A DNA stretch of 64,000 nucleotides from Melampsora larici-populina 98AG31. Lineage: Eukaryota > Basidiomycota > Pucciniomycetes > Pucciniales > Melampsoraceae. Location: assembly GCF_000204055.1 (NCBI RefSeq), contig NW_006768832.1, positions 1 through 64,000 on the forward strand, given 5' to 3'. The translations under genes were made by a program, and so were the position numbers. A model generated the notes under the pieces. It did not search any database. It was not told the origin of the DNA and worked only from the letters and a program-made list of their open reading frames with translations. Shown in pieces: positions 45,752-58,500 of this stretch. Position 1 is the first letter of the stretch. Each line of letters starts with the position of its first letter.

Positions 45752-46022
45752 GTTTGCCCTAGGTTTGCCATAGGTTTTCTAGCAAAGCTCAAGTTGCCCT
45801 CAAGTGGTGCACTATATATGTAACTACAGTACCACATATGTAGTGAGCTCATGGTGAAAGAAACCCCACAAGAAGTTGTAATAGACATCATTTGCAGTAG
45901 ATCTATGTAGATGGTTAGTGTGATGCATGAAAGCAAAAGCACATTAAAGTGAAAAATGAATAAATAAAACAAAAGGGCAGCTTGAGGGAAGCTAGCAAAC
46001 ACATAGCAAACCCATGGTAAAC
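45752..46022. mobile_element. 271-bp MITE-like element with 48-bp terminal inverted repeats
   Basis: The left end GTTTGCCCTAGGTTTGCCAT ... CTCAAGTTGCCC and the right end, read on the opposite strand, GTTTACCATGGGTTTGCTAT ... CTCAAGCTGCCC match over about 48 positions with roughly 80 percent identity. The interior holds ACATATGT palindromes. It abuts the target duplication of the solo LTR, so the LTR inserted exactly at, or one base from, its edge. Confidence 0.75.
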
Positions 46023-46024
46023 AA

Positions 46025-48660
46025 GATTCACACTTGAAGCTGCAGACTCAGTCATAACAACTTTGCCCAATCAGGGTTCACACTTGATAATTCCCATGGC
46101 GTCAGAAGGGATGTGTACAAGCAGTTCCAATCACAGAACTATCACCGCAAACAAAATAAGAGGGGACACACATCCTAAAAGTTCCAAGGACATGCTGTGG
46201 GATGTGTCAGGAGCGGTCCTACGTCACAGGATCAATTGATCTCATGATTTCTCTAAGAGCTCTTTGATTAGTTCCAACTTCAGATTACAAACTTTATCAC
46301 AGACAAAAAAGGTAAGATCAATCACTTTAGACCATTAACCAACTCTCATCTTGGATTCTAATCTTGTTTGATTTTCTTGAATTGTTTTTTCTTTTTGAAT
46401 TCATTTATGTTTGATCTTATTTTCAGGTTTTAAGTAACATGAACACATGAAAACCAAAGAAACAATTCTTGAAGGAATCAAGTTTCAAGATAATCAATTT
46501 ATTTGAGGTATTTAAGTTAACTTACATTTTTTCAACAGGTTTAAAGATGTCAAAATTTGAATCTGATTCAGAAAGCCAATTCAATTCATTTAAAGTTGAA
46601 CTGAATGTTATGATCTCACAACACCTATTACATATGGTGAAAGGTGTATTAAAACATGTCACAGATAGACAAAGAGACTTTAGCTTTACACATTGTAGTT
46701 CCTATTGCCTTCTTCTTCATCCAACAACCTACATTGTGAACCCAGACCACCAACCCTCCATCCCCGTCCCAGAACCCCAGATACAACCTTAACACTGACA
46801 GGGCGAAGCTGGTGAAGTGGTTTCTAATACAAAAAGGTGTGTTGGTGACCAAACATGTTTCTTGTTGGTTCAACTTCTGGTCACCAAATTTTTGAAAATG
46901 TGCCAGGGACCAACACCCAGACCTGGGCATGACGGCTATGGCCAGCAGTACGGTATGGTATGGCCCTTGATCACTGTATTGCAACTGCCCATTGGGCATT
47001 ACAGTCCTGGTGTACCAAAATGTGTGGTAGGGAAATACGGTTATGCTCCAGATTACAATTACAGGTGTATTACTTTGCAGTTGCCGCAACAAAACCTGCA
47101 GTCACTATGGTTGACTACAGAATTACTACAGAATTCCCCCTGACATAAACAACCTGCTGTGTCAACAAATCTTTCCCTTCGGCTGCTGATGTTGCATCCC
47201 CTGGTAAATGCTTGATACTTCCCAACACAATCACAAGGAAAGTAGGATGTAGGGAATGGATCAAGAAAGGCATTGTACCCACAAATAAATTTGAAGAGGG
47301 TGTGAAGTACAACTTGAAAGAGTATGAGGAACAAGAGAGCAAGGGTAAGAAGATGAAAAAAAAGTGGTGGTATTATCATATCAAACCCCTGTGTTTGAGA
47401 GATTTGATTTGTTTTCTTGTGTCTCTCATTAAGTTTTGATTATTTTTTAATCAAGTTTTTTTTGCTTGTCTCTTGTTAAGCATTTTTATCAATTGTCCTG
47501 TTCCTCATTAAAAGTCTTATTTTGTCTTATTTCTTGTCTCTTTTTAACAATATTTTTTTATATTTCAAGTAACATGATGACCGTAAACTGAGTTTCAAAT
47601 GGTCATTGCAATACAATATATTACGGTCCCATTGTACCATAACCTGCTTTTGGCTAGAATAAGATCTGCTGTAACAATATGTCCATGTTATGGTACATTA
47701 CAATGAGGTCTGAGTATTGCAGGGACCACCAAGGGCCAAGGATGTTTGCCCCCTGGTGTAGTAGGACACAATCAATTTGTGAGAAGAATGATGACATCAT
47801 GTCTCATACCTGACACATAGTCACACAATCAGCAGATGGAGAAATGTGAAAGAAAAAACAAACTCAAAAAAATCACTGGGACGAAAATTCTATCCTATTC
47901 AGAATCTCTGTCACTCAAGCCAGAGGTTGCACCAAGTGAATCAGAGTCACAGAGAACTGCAGCTGTGTGTGCACTCTGTGACTCTGAGTGAGAGCTGTGA
48001 CCCAACCTTCAAAGTTCAGGGCGGCCACAGGGCCACATCCGGCCTTGGGTAGACCCATTAAAGGAATCCAAAAATCACTCGGGGCCAAGTAGGGCGCACC
48101 TTGAATGCTTTATAGGTGCAAAAATGTGCTAAAATTGCCATCATTTTGACCTATGTTGCCATTATACGTGTATCAGAGTCCATTTAGAGGCTATGTGAGC
48201 ATACTTGCACATAAAAAAGAGCTATACGGAGCCTATGTTGAAAGAAAAAATCAAGAAAAAAGATGATCAAGCAAAACAAATCACGGGCACCCAGGCAGTC
48301 TGGGCCGCCCTGGGCCGCTGGCGTGCCCGCAGGGCATTCATTCATACAGCTTCCATTCCCATTCCCATTCCCGTGTTCCTCCGACTCCTGCTTCTTCGAG
48401 CGTGGAGTTTTTTGGATGCACAAATACTTTTCTCACGGTATGCATAAGGTGACTCATGGCGGCGTCAGTCCAACAAAGAGCTATCCATTAGAGTTTAGAT
48501 ATGAAATTCCCTTCAGCTCTCCGGGGTCCAACTTAAAGTCATCCGAACTTTCACCTTATAACACCACCCTTCATTGCCCCAATAGTCACAAACCATCCCT
48601 CTCTGAATCACCAGTTGCAAGTATCTGAGGAATTCCTTTGAAGAACCTGTTAAAATCCTT
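46025..48660. other. 2.6 kb of decayed repeats
   Basis: No recognised gene. Short frames such as 46541-46792 (MSKFESDSESQFNSFKVELN) could be remnants of one. A hairpin-forming inverted pair GTACCATAAC / GTTATGGTAC lies around 47634-47696. A TTCCCA microsatellite lies at 48350-48376. The right end carries the promoter of the Cys-rich gene. Confidence 0.4.
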
Positions 48661-48664
48661 CACC

Positions 48665-49670
48665 ATGTCTGCTTGGTGGTTCGCAATCTTTTTAACAACT
48701 TTCAGTGCTGTCACGTTGGCTTCGGCTCAAGACACCAAGACCCCTGAGTCAATGAAGTGCACTATGTACGCTAAAGCCAACACCAATAACGCTCGTAAGT
48801 TAGATACTTTCTGTCCATTCTTGGAGATCACGACAATGAGGGTTAACTGATCATTTGGCAACAAATCAACAGAGTGCAATGAACGCTACACCTGCACGGG
48901 CGGATGTGAAGGTCCATTCGTTGGTATGCAAATTTCACGTCATACTTTTCAAATCATAGGCTTTGGCGTTAACTGTTGGGTGATTCAGTTGGTCCATCTT
49001 GTCTTTTGATAACCAACGCTACCGACTTTATGGGGAAGCCCAATTCCGCTAGCGATCCACCGAACAACCCAGTATCGAATGTGAAATGTACCGTAGGGTT
49101 TGGGAGAAACAGTGCGGCAGCGAGACGTAAGCACCTCGGTTTTCAATCTTCGTGATAAACATCATGAGTGTTGCGCTCATCAAGTCTGATTGTTGCCCAA
49201 TACCCATCCAAAGTATGCATCACTGAAACCGCAACATACAGCTGCACTGGGACGACAGCGCCCGATTCCCATGCGAGTAAGCTATGAGTCTGACCTGCTT
49301 GCGTATAAGATACAAATGATGATCAGCCTTTGTAAAGCCAGCTGGTGCAAAATGTGCTGACATACTCTTCCTCTCAGTGTGTCAAGGTTGCACCGTGGGC
49401 ACCGCAGGAAGCTCGGGAGGAGGTGCACAAACCACGACCCCAACATCAACCACTGCATCACAGGGAAACACAGGTACTGGCAACACAAACAACCTGACCT
49501 CCACGTCAAACACCACATCAGGAACTCCATCGACTGCCAGCTATACCACTTCGAATACGAATATTACCCCCACCACCCCTCCCAGGACTTTGGCTGGTAA
49601 GGCCAGACAGGTTAATGTACATCAGAGTCTTGCTTTGGTCGCTATGGGTTTCCTTGTGGTCCTTGTTTAG
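48665..49670 (+). CDS. Secreted Cys-rich, probably GPI-anchored protein of unknown family
   Basis: Five exons: 48665-48794, 48873-48923, 48989-49126, 49214-49276 and 49378-49670, giving 224 residues. ATG 48665 sits in CACCATG. Signal peptide: MSAWWFAIFLTTFSAVTLAS A. Two Cys-rich modules follow. Module 1 has MKCTMYAKANTNNA and QCNERYTCTGGCEGPFVGPS C. Module 2 has VKCTVGFGRNSAAARLCITE, TYSCTGT and MCQGCTV. A Thr/Ser/Gly/Asn-rich linker of about 75 residues precedes a C-terminal hydrophobic tail (LALVAMGFLVVLV), the plan of a GPI-anchored wall or surface protein. All four introns are phase 1, and the modules repeat the same exon pattern, implying internal duplication of an exon pair. Secretion, small size and cysteines make it a candidate effector or haustorial surface protein. 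No known domain was recognised. Confidence 0.8.
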
Positions 49671-49674
49671 CTTT

Positions 49675-50355
49675 TGACCTCTGCGCATCCAAGTCTTTTT
49701 GGCATAGATCATCATTAGTGTCAAATTTAGTAACTCAGATCCTTCATTTTCTTTTCTATGTTCAGTAAATCTAATGCTACATATGTGTTCGCCTTTAACC
49801 AAAAGTCAATGTTGATGAAGTCAAACGCGATCATATCTCTAGTCTTTGAATCGCCTCTCGCAACCTTCAAGTCCTTTTTAGCTGGCAGACCATATGCCAT
49901 TTGTCGGATTTATGAATCCAGACTCTCCAGAGGGTGATTCGTTCCCAGTGTCTGGAATTTACCCAAATTAGCCGGCATCGATTTCTCATCGAATTATGTC
50001 CCGAGTTATTTGTCTGATGACGCTCGCAGCCTACTCATATGGGTTGTCCTTGACGTGGCTTGGTGAATTGTCAGAGCTAGCTAGCGCTAGGGTCATCAGG
50101 ATGATTCGATAAAGCTTAGCGTTCGGCCGCCTCTTAAATCTACGCGGATAATTCGTTTCAGGTTTAATCCATGGGCTAAACGAAGGCTGAGCCTTCTTGC
50201 AAGTTTCCACGAAGCTTAGTGGATGCCGGTATTCTATGCGCGTCAGCTTGACCTTTTTCAAAACTCGTTGCCCAAGCACACTTTGTCGTTTTCTTCCACC
50301 ACGGCAGGTTTCTCTAGCAGACCCACATCTTCAACAGGTCCTCTTCCAACTTGAG
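49675..50355. promoter_or_regulatory. Promoter region of the first paralog
   Basis: Two blocks recur upstream of the second paralog at similar distance: CTTGGTGAATTGTCAG at 50059-50074 (identical at 55266-55281), and CTTCTTGCAAGTTTCCAC plus GAAGCT at 50193-50216 (two mismatches at 55403-55426). The second block ends about 144 bases before the start codon here and about 134 before the second. Their retention suggests conserved promoter or 5' leader elements. No TATA or CCAAT box is obvious. Confidence 0.55.
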
Positions 50356-50359
50356 CGAT

Positions 50360-53300
50360 ATGGCTCCTCAATTTCTCACATGGAGCATTCCATCTCTTGC
50401 ATCGCACTGCGCAGTCTTCTTCCTATACATGAGGATCCACATGGCGCAAGCTGGACCGATGCAGGAAGGCTTTCATATCTCGACCGGTCTAGTTAACGAC
50501 TTGGATCACACGAGCGGATCTCAACTCCCCGCGATGTCACACACTGTACTCCTTCCTGACGGAAATTACGTTCAAGTGCGTCAGACTCATACAGTGTTAC
50601 CACCGCCTGCAGGTTTCGTGGAATTCCCAACATCCGTGACCCTACCGTACTTTTGGGATCAACGAGATGCTGCAAAATGGGGGCAAGCGCTTCAAGAGAA
50701 CGCGGACAGCGGCCTAACCCCATCGAACTGGATACCACATGTCCATCCTCAGTACAATTTACCTCACGTGCCCGTGGTACCTCCCTACCAAGTCCCCGGG
50801 CCAATTTCTCAACACGGATCATACCCCTTGGCTCCAAACATCCATGCATTTTCTGATCCTGTGTAAGTCATTTGTAGAGGGGTTCATCATAGATTGATAA
50901 ACGTCCTCATGGATTCCTTGTTTTGGAAATGTCAATCCCAATAATTTCGAACAGAAGACAGCAAGTGAGACCCACAAAGAAACAATGGAGGACTTCTCAG
51001 AGCGGAAGGAAGCCGAAAAATGCAGATCTCAAGCCTCAAACGTCAGGATGAACGCTTCTCTTGATGGTAAACAGATTGTTTTACTAACGATGATATTTGC
51101 TACCCAACAGAAATCTTGAAGACGCCAGGCATCATTCTCAAGAAGACTTGAAGGGAAAAGGTGTCTCAAGTGAGATCAATTTGGACGAGACATCAAGACC
51201 AATGGGCTTTGAACAGAAAAGCACTGCGGGGCAAGCTGACCAGTCGAAAAAAATGATGAGACCTAAGTAAGGCCCCAGATGCATGGTTATCTACCAATCA
51301 GCAACCTTCTAGCATAGAGCTTACTTTTTTAACGCGGGGATGGCAGTCTTTCACAGCTAGAAGCTTGGCCTTTTAACCGCGGTATTAATCATCCAAGTCG
51401 TAAACCTCCCCATGCTTTGGACGCAGATTCCGCGTGAGTGTTTTCTTGATCTGCGCCTTTCAGAAGGTCAAGCTGATTGATAGATGTCTTATTCAGTAGC
51501 TTTCAGCCATCAACAGCTCCATCTCAGATGCGTGGCACTGTTGATGCCATTCCGTCTTCTTCCCTTGATCAAGTCTTGGTGCACAACAGTGCTTCAGTTT
51601 CACAAGTTGAGGAAGCAGGTCCCAAGAAAAATCTAGAGCTGGCTTTTGGTAACAGAGGGGAAAGTGTCAAGGTTCAGGGAACCAAGGAATCACAAGAATT
51701 ACCGAGTACATCAATGCCAACAGCAAAGCAGGATACGCTGGTACCGTAGGTGGAGTCTTTCGTGATCTCGACTCCTTGCGAGCCGCGTCTCATAATTGAC
51801 GGTTTTTTCCTCTGTCTCAGGTCAGGCTCTCAAGTTTCAGACAAAAAAAACTTGCCAAACCAAGAAGTATCAAAATCATCTTCATCGGAATCTTCAAATC
51901 CTTTACACGAACAGTCAAGAGAGCAAGAATGGGAAGTGTACCACAAGAAAAATAAAAAACCTGGAAAATATCCACCGTTGAAAGGCACCTCCAAATTGGA
52001 TGGAATTGGACATCAACCTTTGAGCTATAGACCGGAACACATTCAACTAGACAAAGGCAAAGAGACAAAGGACGCAAATTTGGAACATCCACAAGAAGGA
52101 GAACACAAGGTATTGAAATACATATTTCTAGTTATGAGCTCTCAATCTCGTGAAATTCAAAAAGTCACCGACTTATTAAAATTTTTCCTGGCTGAAAACG
52201 GAATATTAAGGTTGAAGAAGAGAACCCTGAGGCAAAGATGGTGTCCGGATCTCAGTCAAATCTAGATAATGAAACACCAGCTGCGGGCATGAGTGGCGAG
52301 CAGAAGAAAAACAACAGAAAGAATAGAAAGAATAGAAAGAAAGGTTTGAAACAATCTGGTAAGTCTAGAATACTGAAAAGCTCTCAAATACATCCAATGC
52401 GTGATCAAAGATTAATCTTATTTTGATCTTTTCAAGAGGCTGAGCCGTTGGATGGTGAAGACCTTTTGAGCGCTGCGGCCTATTTGGACCCCAAGACCAA
52501 ATCGATGATTGAGAAAAGCATATGGTACATGGGTGAATGCAACTTCCGCTCTCATCTATCACTCTTCAAACGTCCCAATTGCTCATCTTGACCGTCAAAT
52601 TCCTTGCATGCATTTTCTGGGACTGCAGTCAAAGGCGACAATCCAAAACCCTTATTAGATGTAGGGCTCGACCTTCCGATTTACAATAAAATATTCACGC
52701 TAGACGCGAAACAAAATGACGAACGATTGAATTTGGTAGACCAAATTGTTGATCAACAACTGGATCAACTATCAGCGAAAGTTTCACTGCAAGAAGCAAG
52801 TCGTAGATTTTTCGCTATTCAAATGCAATTTTTTGAAGAAAATCGACTTAGGAATTGGCAGACCCAGAAAGAACGTGTGGGTGAAGCTGTAAAAGAGATC
52901 ATGGAAATGTTGAAAGGAGATGAGATGTGGCCAGCGTTCTATGATGCGACACTGGATGAGTGGAGATTGGTGGAGAGGAAGATCTCTGAGCTCAATGATG
53001 ATTCGCAACGTCAACTGGAATCGGTGATGCCCCATGTTTTACGAGCCAGGCGACTTGCGACTATTTACGCTTCCGGCCAGGCCAAGAAGAATGGACACCA
53101 AATGATGTATAGCGAAAAAGAATTAGAAGCTTGGATGAGACAAGGGGTATCTGCTCCTCTTTTAATACGAGTGGGGGATTTACTCGAGCTAACTTCTCCA
53201 AAAGCAAACTGGAGGGATATACCAGACGAAGAGATGGGGTCGAAAGCCAGTGACTTTTTCAACTGCTTGAATGGAGAGATAGCTCTTGGTCATCGACTGA

Positions 53301-53779
53301 TCTATAAAGAACCTATACATTGGTACCTCTCAGGAGCTAGAATGTTAATTCTTCAAGATCCAAAGTTTGCGGGCACATTCAATTCTCGGTTGGAGAAGTT
53401 GATTAAATTTGGAGAAAATCGTGTGACGCTGTATGATAAACCACTCGAGACCCAAGGCAAAAAATCGGGGACGTCAGTGGATCTGAAGAAGAACGCGGGT
53501 ATCTCTCAGCGAGAAGACCAGAGCTTCACATTCTCTGAACACATGATTAGTACTCACTTTGGTATCCCATCGAACAAATTACTCGAATTCACAACGATCG
53601 TAAGATTCAAAAATGCGGTATCGAAAGTTTCAGGCAACAGGTCGGGAGATATAACCAGTCAATTCAAAGCCGGAATCACTTGGCCTAAGGGTAAATTGGT
53701 TACAAGAGATATACAAGCACTCAAACCCCAATTTCATGCCTTCTTCCACTTTTTGGGAATTCCTTTTAATGACAATTGA
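50360..53779 (+). CDS. Tandem secreted paralog A, nine exons
   Basis: ATG 50360 opens a hydrophobic leader (MAPQFLTWSIPSLASHCAVF ...) with likely cleavage before GPMQEGFHIST. Exon 1 (to 50862) ends in a Pro/His/Tyr-rich stretch (FWDQRDAAKWGQALQENADS, LTPSNWIPHVHPQYNL). Small exons 2-8 give RQQVRPTKKQWR, NLEDARHHSQED, NLSQLEAWPFNRG, SFQPSTAPSQMRG, SGSQVSDKKNLP ... REQEWEVYHKKNKKPGKYPP, VEEENPEAKMVS with a Lys/Asn run, and EAEPLDGEDLLSAAAYLDPK. Exon 9 (about 52632-53779) encodes some 380 residues: GDNPKPLLDVGLDLPIYNKI, QEASRRFFAIQMQFFEENRL, ARRLATIYASGQA, PIHWYLSGARMLILQDPKFA, EHMISTHFGIPSNKL. All splice sites match those of paralog B exon for exon. No known domain. Secretion and lineage-style sequence fit a rust-specific secreted family. 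No stop or frameshift seen. Confidence 0.75.
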
Positions 53780-53780
53780 A

Positions 53781-55260
53781 TTTTCCAATTTTTATCACGG
53801 TGGTGATATTTTCTGCTTCTAAGCAGTTTTCCGTGGTTGTGCTTTGCTGTAGATATCTTTCCACATTACATAGTGAACTTTAGCAGATGATTCCTTGAGT
53901 TTTACAACCTGTTTGTAGATAAGAAGTGTCCCACAAGAACGCAATAACACAGAATTAATAAGCTGGGACCAATTTGAACCATATTTCTCAATATCCTTGG
54001 GAGAAAATTACCAAAAAAGGTTAGCAAAGCCCACGATGATATTGAGAATTGGATCAGTTTGAGGACATGGGCTATAAATGGTTGTCATTCATATACATAT
54101 ACTATGTATGTTGCTTCATAATTTGCAGTCAAATCCAATCTCAAAGCTTGTGGCCTAAATTGCCTGCAAAACTTGAGCTAACTGGCGGCAAATCTGGGTC
54201 ACAAATTATGGACTTGACTGTCCAGGAATGCACTGCTAAGTGACATAACCCCTTTCCCGGTGGATTTTTCAAAAGTTGCCTAAATAAACGCCATCATTTG
54301 ACATAGCAAGCATCATGGTTTGGTCTCAATATGTAGATGCGATGGCCTTCTCAAGAGCTGATCATAAAAATTACAGCCTCAAACAGTGTTGAACTTGAAT
54401 TCAAAGGATTTTGTACAATCTCAAGAGAATTTTCTCAGTTCTTACACCCCGCGCAGCTCATATGGTGGGTGTAAGATATCAAATTAGACAAGCTCACAGC
54501 CTAACGGTGGTCGTATATAGAGCTTTGTATCACTAATAAGGAGTGAAACTTGCAAGTACTTCTGATAAAAATAATATTTGAATTTTTCTTCTTGATTGTT
54601 GAGTCAAATAGATCACCATGGTACACCACCGGCCCTTTTGGATGGTGACAATTTCAATCACAAAAGTCAAAGACAATGAAAGTGTAGATAGATTTACCGG
54701 TGAAACTAAGTTCTTTGTTGACCACGTTTTGAGAGGCGTGATGACCCTCAACTTCCAGCGTTGGCCAGAGTCATTTGATTTCGAGCCATTGTTCATGCAG
54801 AGCGGTTCCCGATGAGGTTGCCTCTGTCCTCGGTGTGAAACTTCTGTGTATAGGATAAATAACAACGAAGTGATGCTCCAATTGAGACATGTCACCTATC
54901 TGAAGTTGCTTCAACTATTTAACAAATTCCTGAGTACAATTTTTCGTCTTCATATCACAACTCTTCCCTTAATCGACCACTTTCATAAGTCCAAGGATCG
55001 CGATAATCAAAATCTCGATGCTCTTCGATCAAGTACTGCATGTGTTGAAACTTCAAACAGGATTTGATTCTATCTGTTCAATTTCGAGCTCAATCATCCC
55101 GGGGTAGTTCGTCAGATCGCCATAGGAGCCTCTCCGTCCTTTTCACTGTGGCATACACCATGCTTCGATTTGTCAGATCATTTCAAGTTTCTTGAATATC
55201 ACTACACACGCCGTTTGATGATGCGCTTAAACTGTTATATAATATAAGCGCTTGTTTTGA
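53781..55260. other. Spacer between the two paralogs
   Basis: It contains a short plus-strand frame (54618-54815, FVDHVLRGVMTLNFQRWPES) without family resemblance or splice partners, and otherwise unpatterned sequence. A short inverted pair (ATAAGCGC / GCGCTTA) lies near 55220-55250. It is not part of the recognisable duplication, which starts again near 55266. Confidence 0.45.
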
Positions 55261-55265
55261 AAAGA

Positions 55266-55426
55266 CTTGGTGAATTGTCAGGCCTATAACTAGAGCTACG
55301 TTTTTAATCCTGAGCCAAACAACCTTCGCACTCATCAGTTTCTTAAAGCAATACAAACAAGTGGTTTCAGAGTTTCGCGTTGATCTAAACAAAAGGGTGA
55401 TGCTTCTTACAAGTTTCCACAAAGCT
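55266..55426 (+). promoter_or_regulatory. Promoter blocks of the second paralog
   Basis: CTTGGTGAATTGTCAG at 55266-55281 and CTTCTTACAAGTTTCCAC plus AAAGCT at 55403-55426 repeat the two blocks upstream of paralog A. The sequence between them has diverged strongly, so these blocks look selectively kept. Confidence 0.55.
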
Positions 55427-55560
55427 TTGCGGACGGCGCTCCATAAGCTTCATCGTTTATGTACAATGTATAGGCCTCTGTTCAGCTTGCTGATCACTTT
55501 GCATCCGGCCAGGACGTTTCCTCCAGAATACTCGACACATCTTCGATGTACTTGAGCAAT

Positions 55561-58500
55561 ATGGCTTCTCAATCGCTTTCATGGGCTGTTTTCCCTCTTG
55601 CGTTCTACTCCACACTCATCTCATGCGTGCTGATCTGCATGGTGCAAGCTGGACCAATGCAAGACGGCTTTCATATGTCAGCCGGTCTCGCCCACGACCT
55701 GGGTCACGATACCGGCGCCGAACACTCCGCGGTCTCATATACTGAATATCATCCGAGCGGAAACTATTTTCAAGTGACCAAGACACGGCTACCAACACCA
55801 GCAGGTTTCTTACACTACCCTATAACCTTACCGTACTTCTGGGAAGCTAGAGATGCTCAAGTATGGGGGTCAGCATTTCAAAAGAACGCGGAAAGCGGCT
55901 TGTCTCCATCAAATTGGATACCTCCTGTCCATCCTCAATACGATTCTACTCCCTATCCAGTCTCCGCAGCACAACCTCAACATGGACCATACCCTGTGGC
56001 TCAAAACATGCAGCCGTTTTTTGATCCTGCGTGAGTCGTCTGTAGGCCTGAATTTTCAAACATTGATGAATTTCCTCATGGAACCCTTATCTCTGAATGG
56101 CCAAACCCGATCTTCTCGAGTAGAATCCAGCAAGTGGGCCCCATAAAGCAGCAGTTGGGAGCTACTTGGAATCAACGGAAGCTACCAGAAGCAAATTTCA
56201 ACCCTCAAATGTCAGTAGAGATAAAATTCTCAATGAGAAGGAGGTTGTTTTACTTATGATTGCACTTGCTGTACTACAGAAATCAGGGGTCTACTAAGCA
56301 CCCTGTCGAAAAAGACTCCAAAGGAAAAGCTGCTTCAAGTGACAGCACTGTGGATGGTGCGTCAAGTTCAATGGGCGCTAACCAGCCAAGCACTGTAGGG
56401 CCAGCTAACCGGGTGGAGAAAACGATTAGACCTAAGTGAGGATGAGACGAACACTTGTTTATCAATCACCAACAATTTGCTTCTCTAATGTGATTTCATC
56501 TTACGACGCGGGGATGACAGTCTGTCGGAGTTGGAAGCCTGGCCTTTCAGGGGCGGTGACACTCGACAAAGTACTAAACCTTCCAAAGCTTTGAACCCGG
56601 ATTCCGCGTGGGTGATTTTCGCACACTATGTGTTTATGAGGAGTCAGAGCTGATTAGTGAGGTGAAATCTAGTATTTTTCGACCATCAGATTCACCTCCA
56701 ACGCCAAAGGATATACAGGTGATTCCATCTTTTCCCTTGCGACCGGCCTCAGAGCACAGCATTGCTCCATTTTCCCTGAAAGAAAGCAGCAATGCACAGC
56801 AAATCAAGACCTTCAAAGAGATTTCGGGTGAATCACCAGCACCCGAAAGTCGCGATAAGCTTGTAGTGTATGTTCATTCTCTTTTACCAAAATCCCAGAC
56901 ACTTTGCACTCGAGTCCCAACGCTAAAGGGTTTCTCCTGTGTCCTGATCAGCTCAAGCTCTGATGCATCAGAGAATCGAAACCGGCCATCCGAAGGCGCG
57001 TCAACATCGTCTTCATCAGGGAATTCAAATGAAGTTCCGGAAAAAACTAAAGATCAAGAGTGGCAAGTGTATTCGAAGAAAAATAGAAAATTCGGAAAAC
57101 CCCTACAGCCAACGCGTGGAAATCCTCCTAAAAGCTCTGGACAAGAAAAACTCCTATTAGACAAAGCCCGACTGACAAAAGCCCAAGATTTCAAGTCCAC
57201 CAGAAAAGGGGAACTCGAGGTATTGAATGATGAGACATTCTCATGATATCCTGATCTCGGAGTCGTAATGAAAATCTAATTGTTTCTGAAACTGAAATTG
57301 TTTGCAAACAGAATACTGAGGTGGAAGACGAGGCCCCTGAGGATCAAAATACCCCCATATCTCGATTAGATCTAGATACCGAGGGACAAAATTTCGGAAA
57401 GATTGGAGAATCAAATAAAAAGAATCAGAAGAAAAAGAAAAAGAAAGGCGCAAAATCATCCAGTAAGTCCAATCAATCAAGGAAACTTATTACACGCAAT
57501 CTATCAATGATCAAATTAATTAATCTTGTCTTGATCTCTTCAAAGAGGATGATCAGGTGGATGATGACGTTTTGAAGACCGCAGCATATATAGCCCCTGA
57601 TGCCAAATCAAAGATTCGGAAGATAATTTGGGACATGGGTAAATCCAACTATCATCCATAGTCTTGTAGACTTCTCAATCCATCATTCGAACGTCTACTC
57701 ATCCCCTTCGCATACGTTTTCTGACGATTTAGTCCAGGGAGACAATCCAAAACCCCTGTTAGCCGTGCATCTGGATCGTCCACGTTATAACGAGATCTTT
57801 ACTCTAGACTCGCAATATGATCATTTGAGAGGAAATGTGATAGATCAACTGATGAGTCAATACCTCGAGGAGCTGATATCAAAAGTCTCATATCAAGAAG
57901 CGAATCGTCGATTTTTCGCTCTACAAAATCAAGTGATCGAAGACAACAGACTCAAGACCTGGCAGCTCCATAGGCATATACTGGATGAACCTATCAAAGA
58001 CATTATCAGAATGCTAAAAGTAGATGAGATGTGGCCAGTATTCTATGACGCAAAACCAGATGACTGGAAAGTGGTAGAGGACAAGATATCTAGTCTCAAT
58101 CTCAGATCAAAGAATTTACTGGAGTTGGCGATGCCACAGGATGCGCGAGCTAAGCGAATCGCAACGATGTATGCTGCCGGAGAGGCCAATAGACACCAAA
58201 ATCGAATGATGTATAGCGAAGAGGAGTTAAAGGCCTGGGTAAGACAAGGGGTTTCTGCTGCGCTACTGATACGAGTGGGTGATATACTCGACTTGACTTC
58301 TCCGAAATTAAACTGGGAGAATCTATCTGAAGCACAGCTGGGTTGGAAGGCTAGAGACTTTTTCAACTGTTTGAAAGGGGGAATTGTTGTCGATGGGCGG
58401 GCAATCTATAGAGAACCAGTACATTGGTATACATCTGGTGCTAGAATGTTAATTCTTGAAGACAAGAAATTTCGGGGCACTTTTGAAAATCGTTTGAAAC

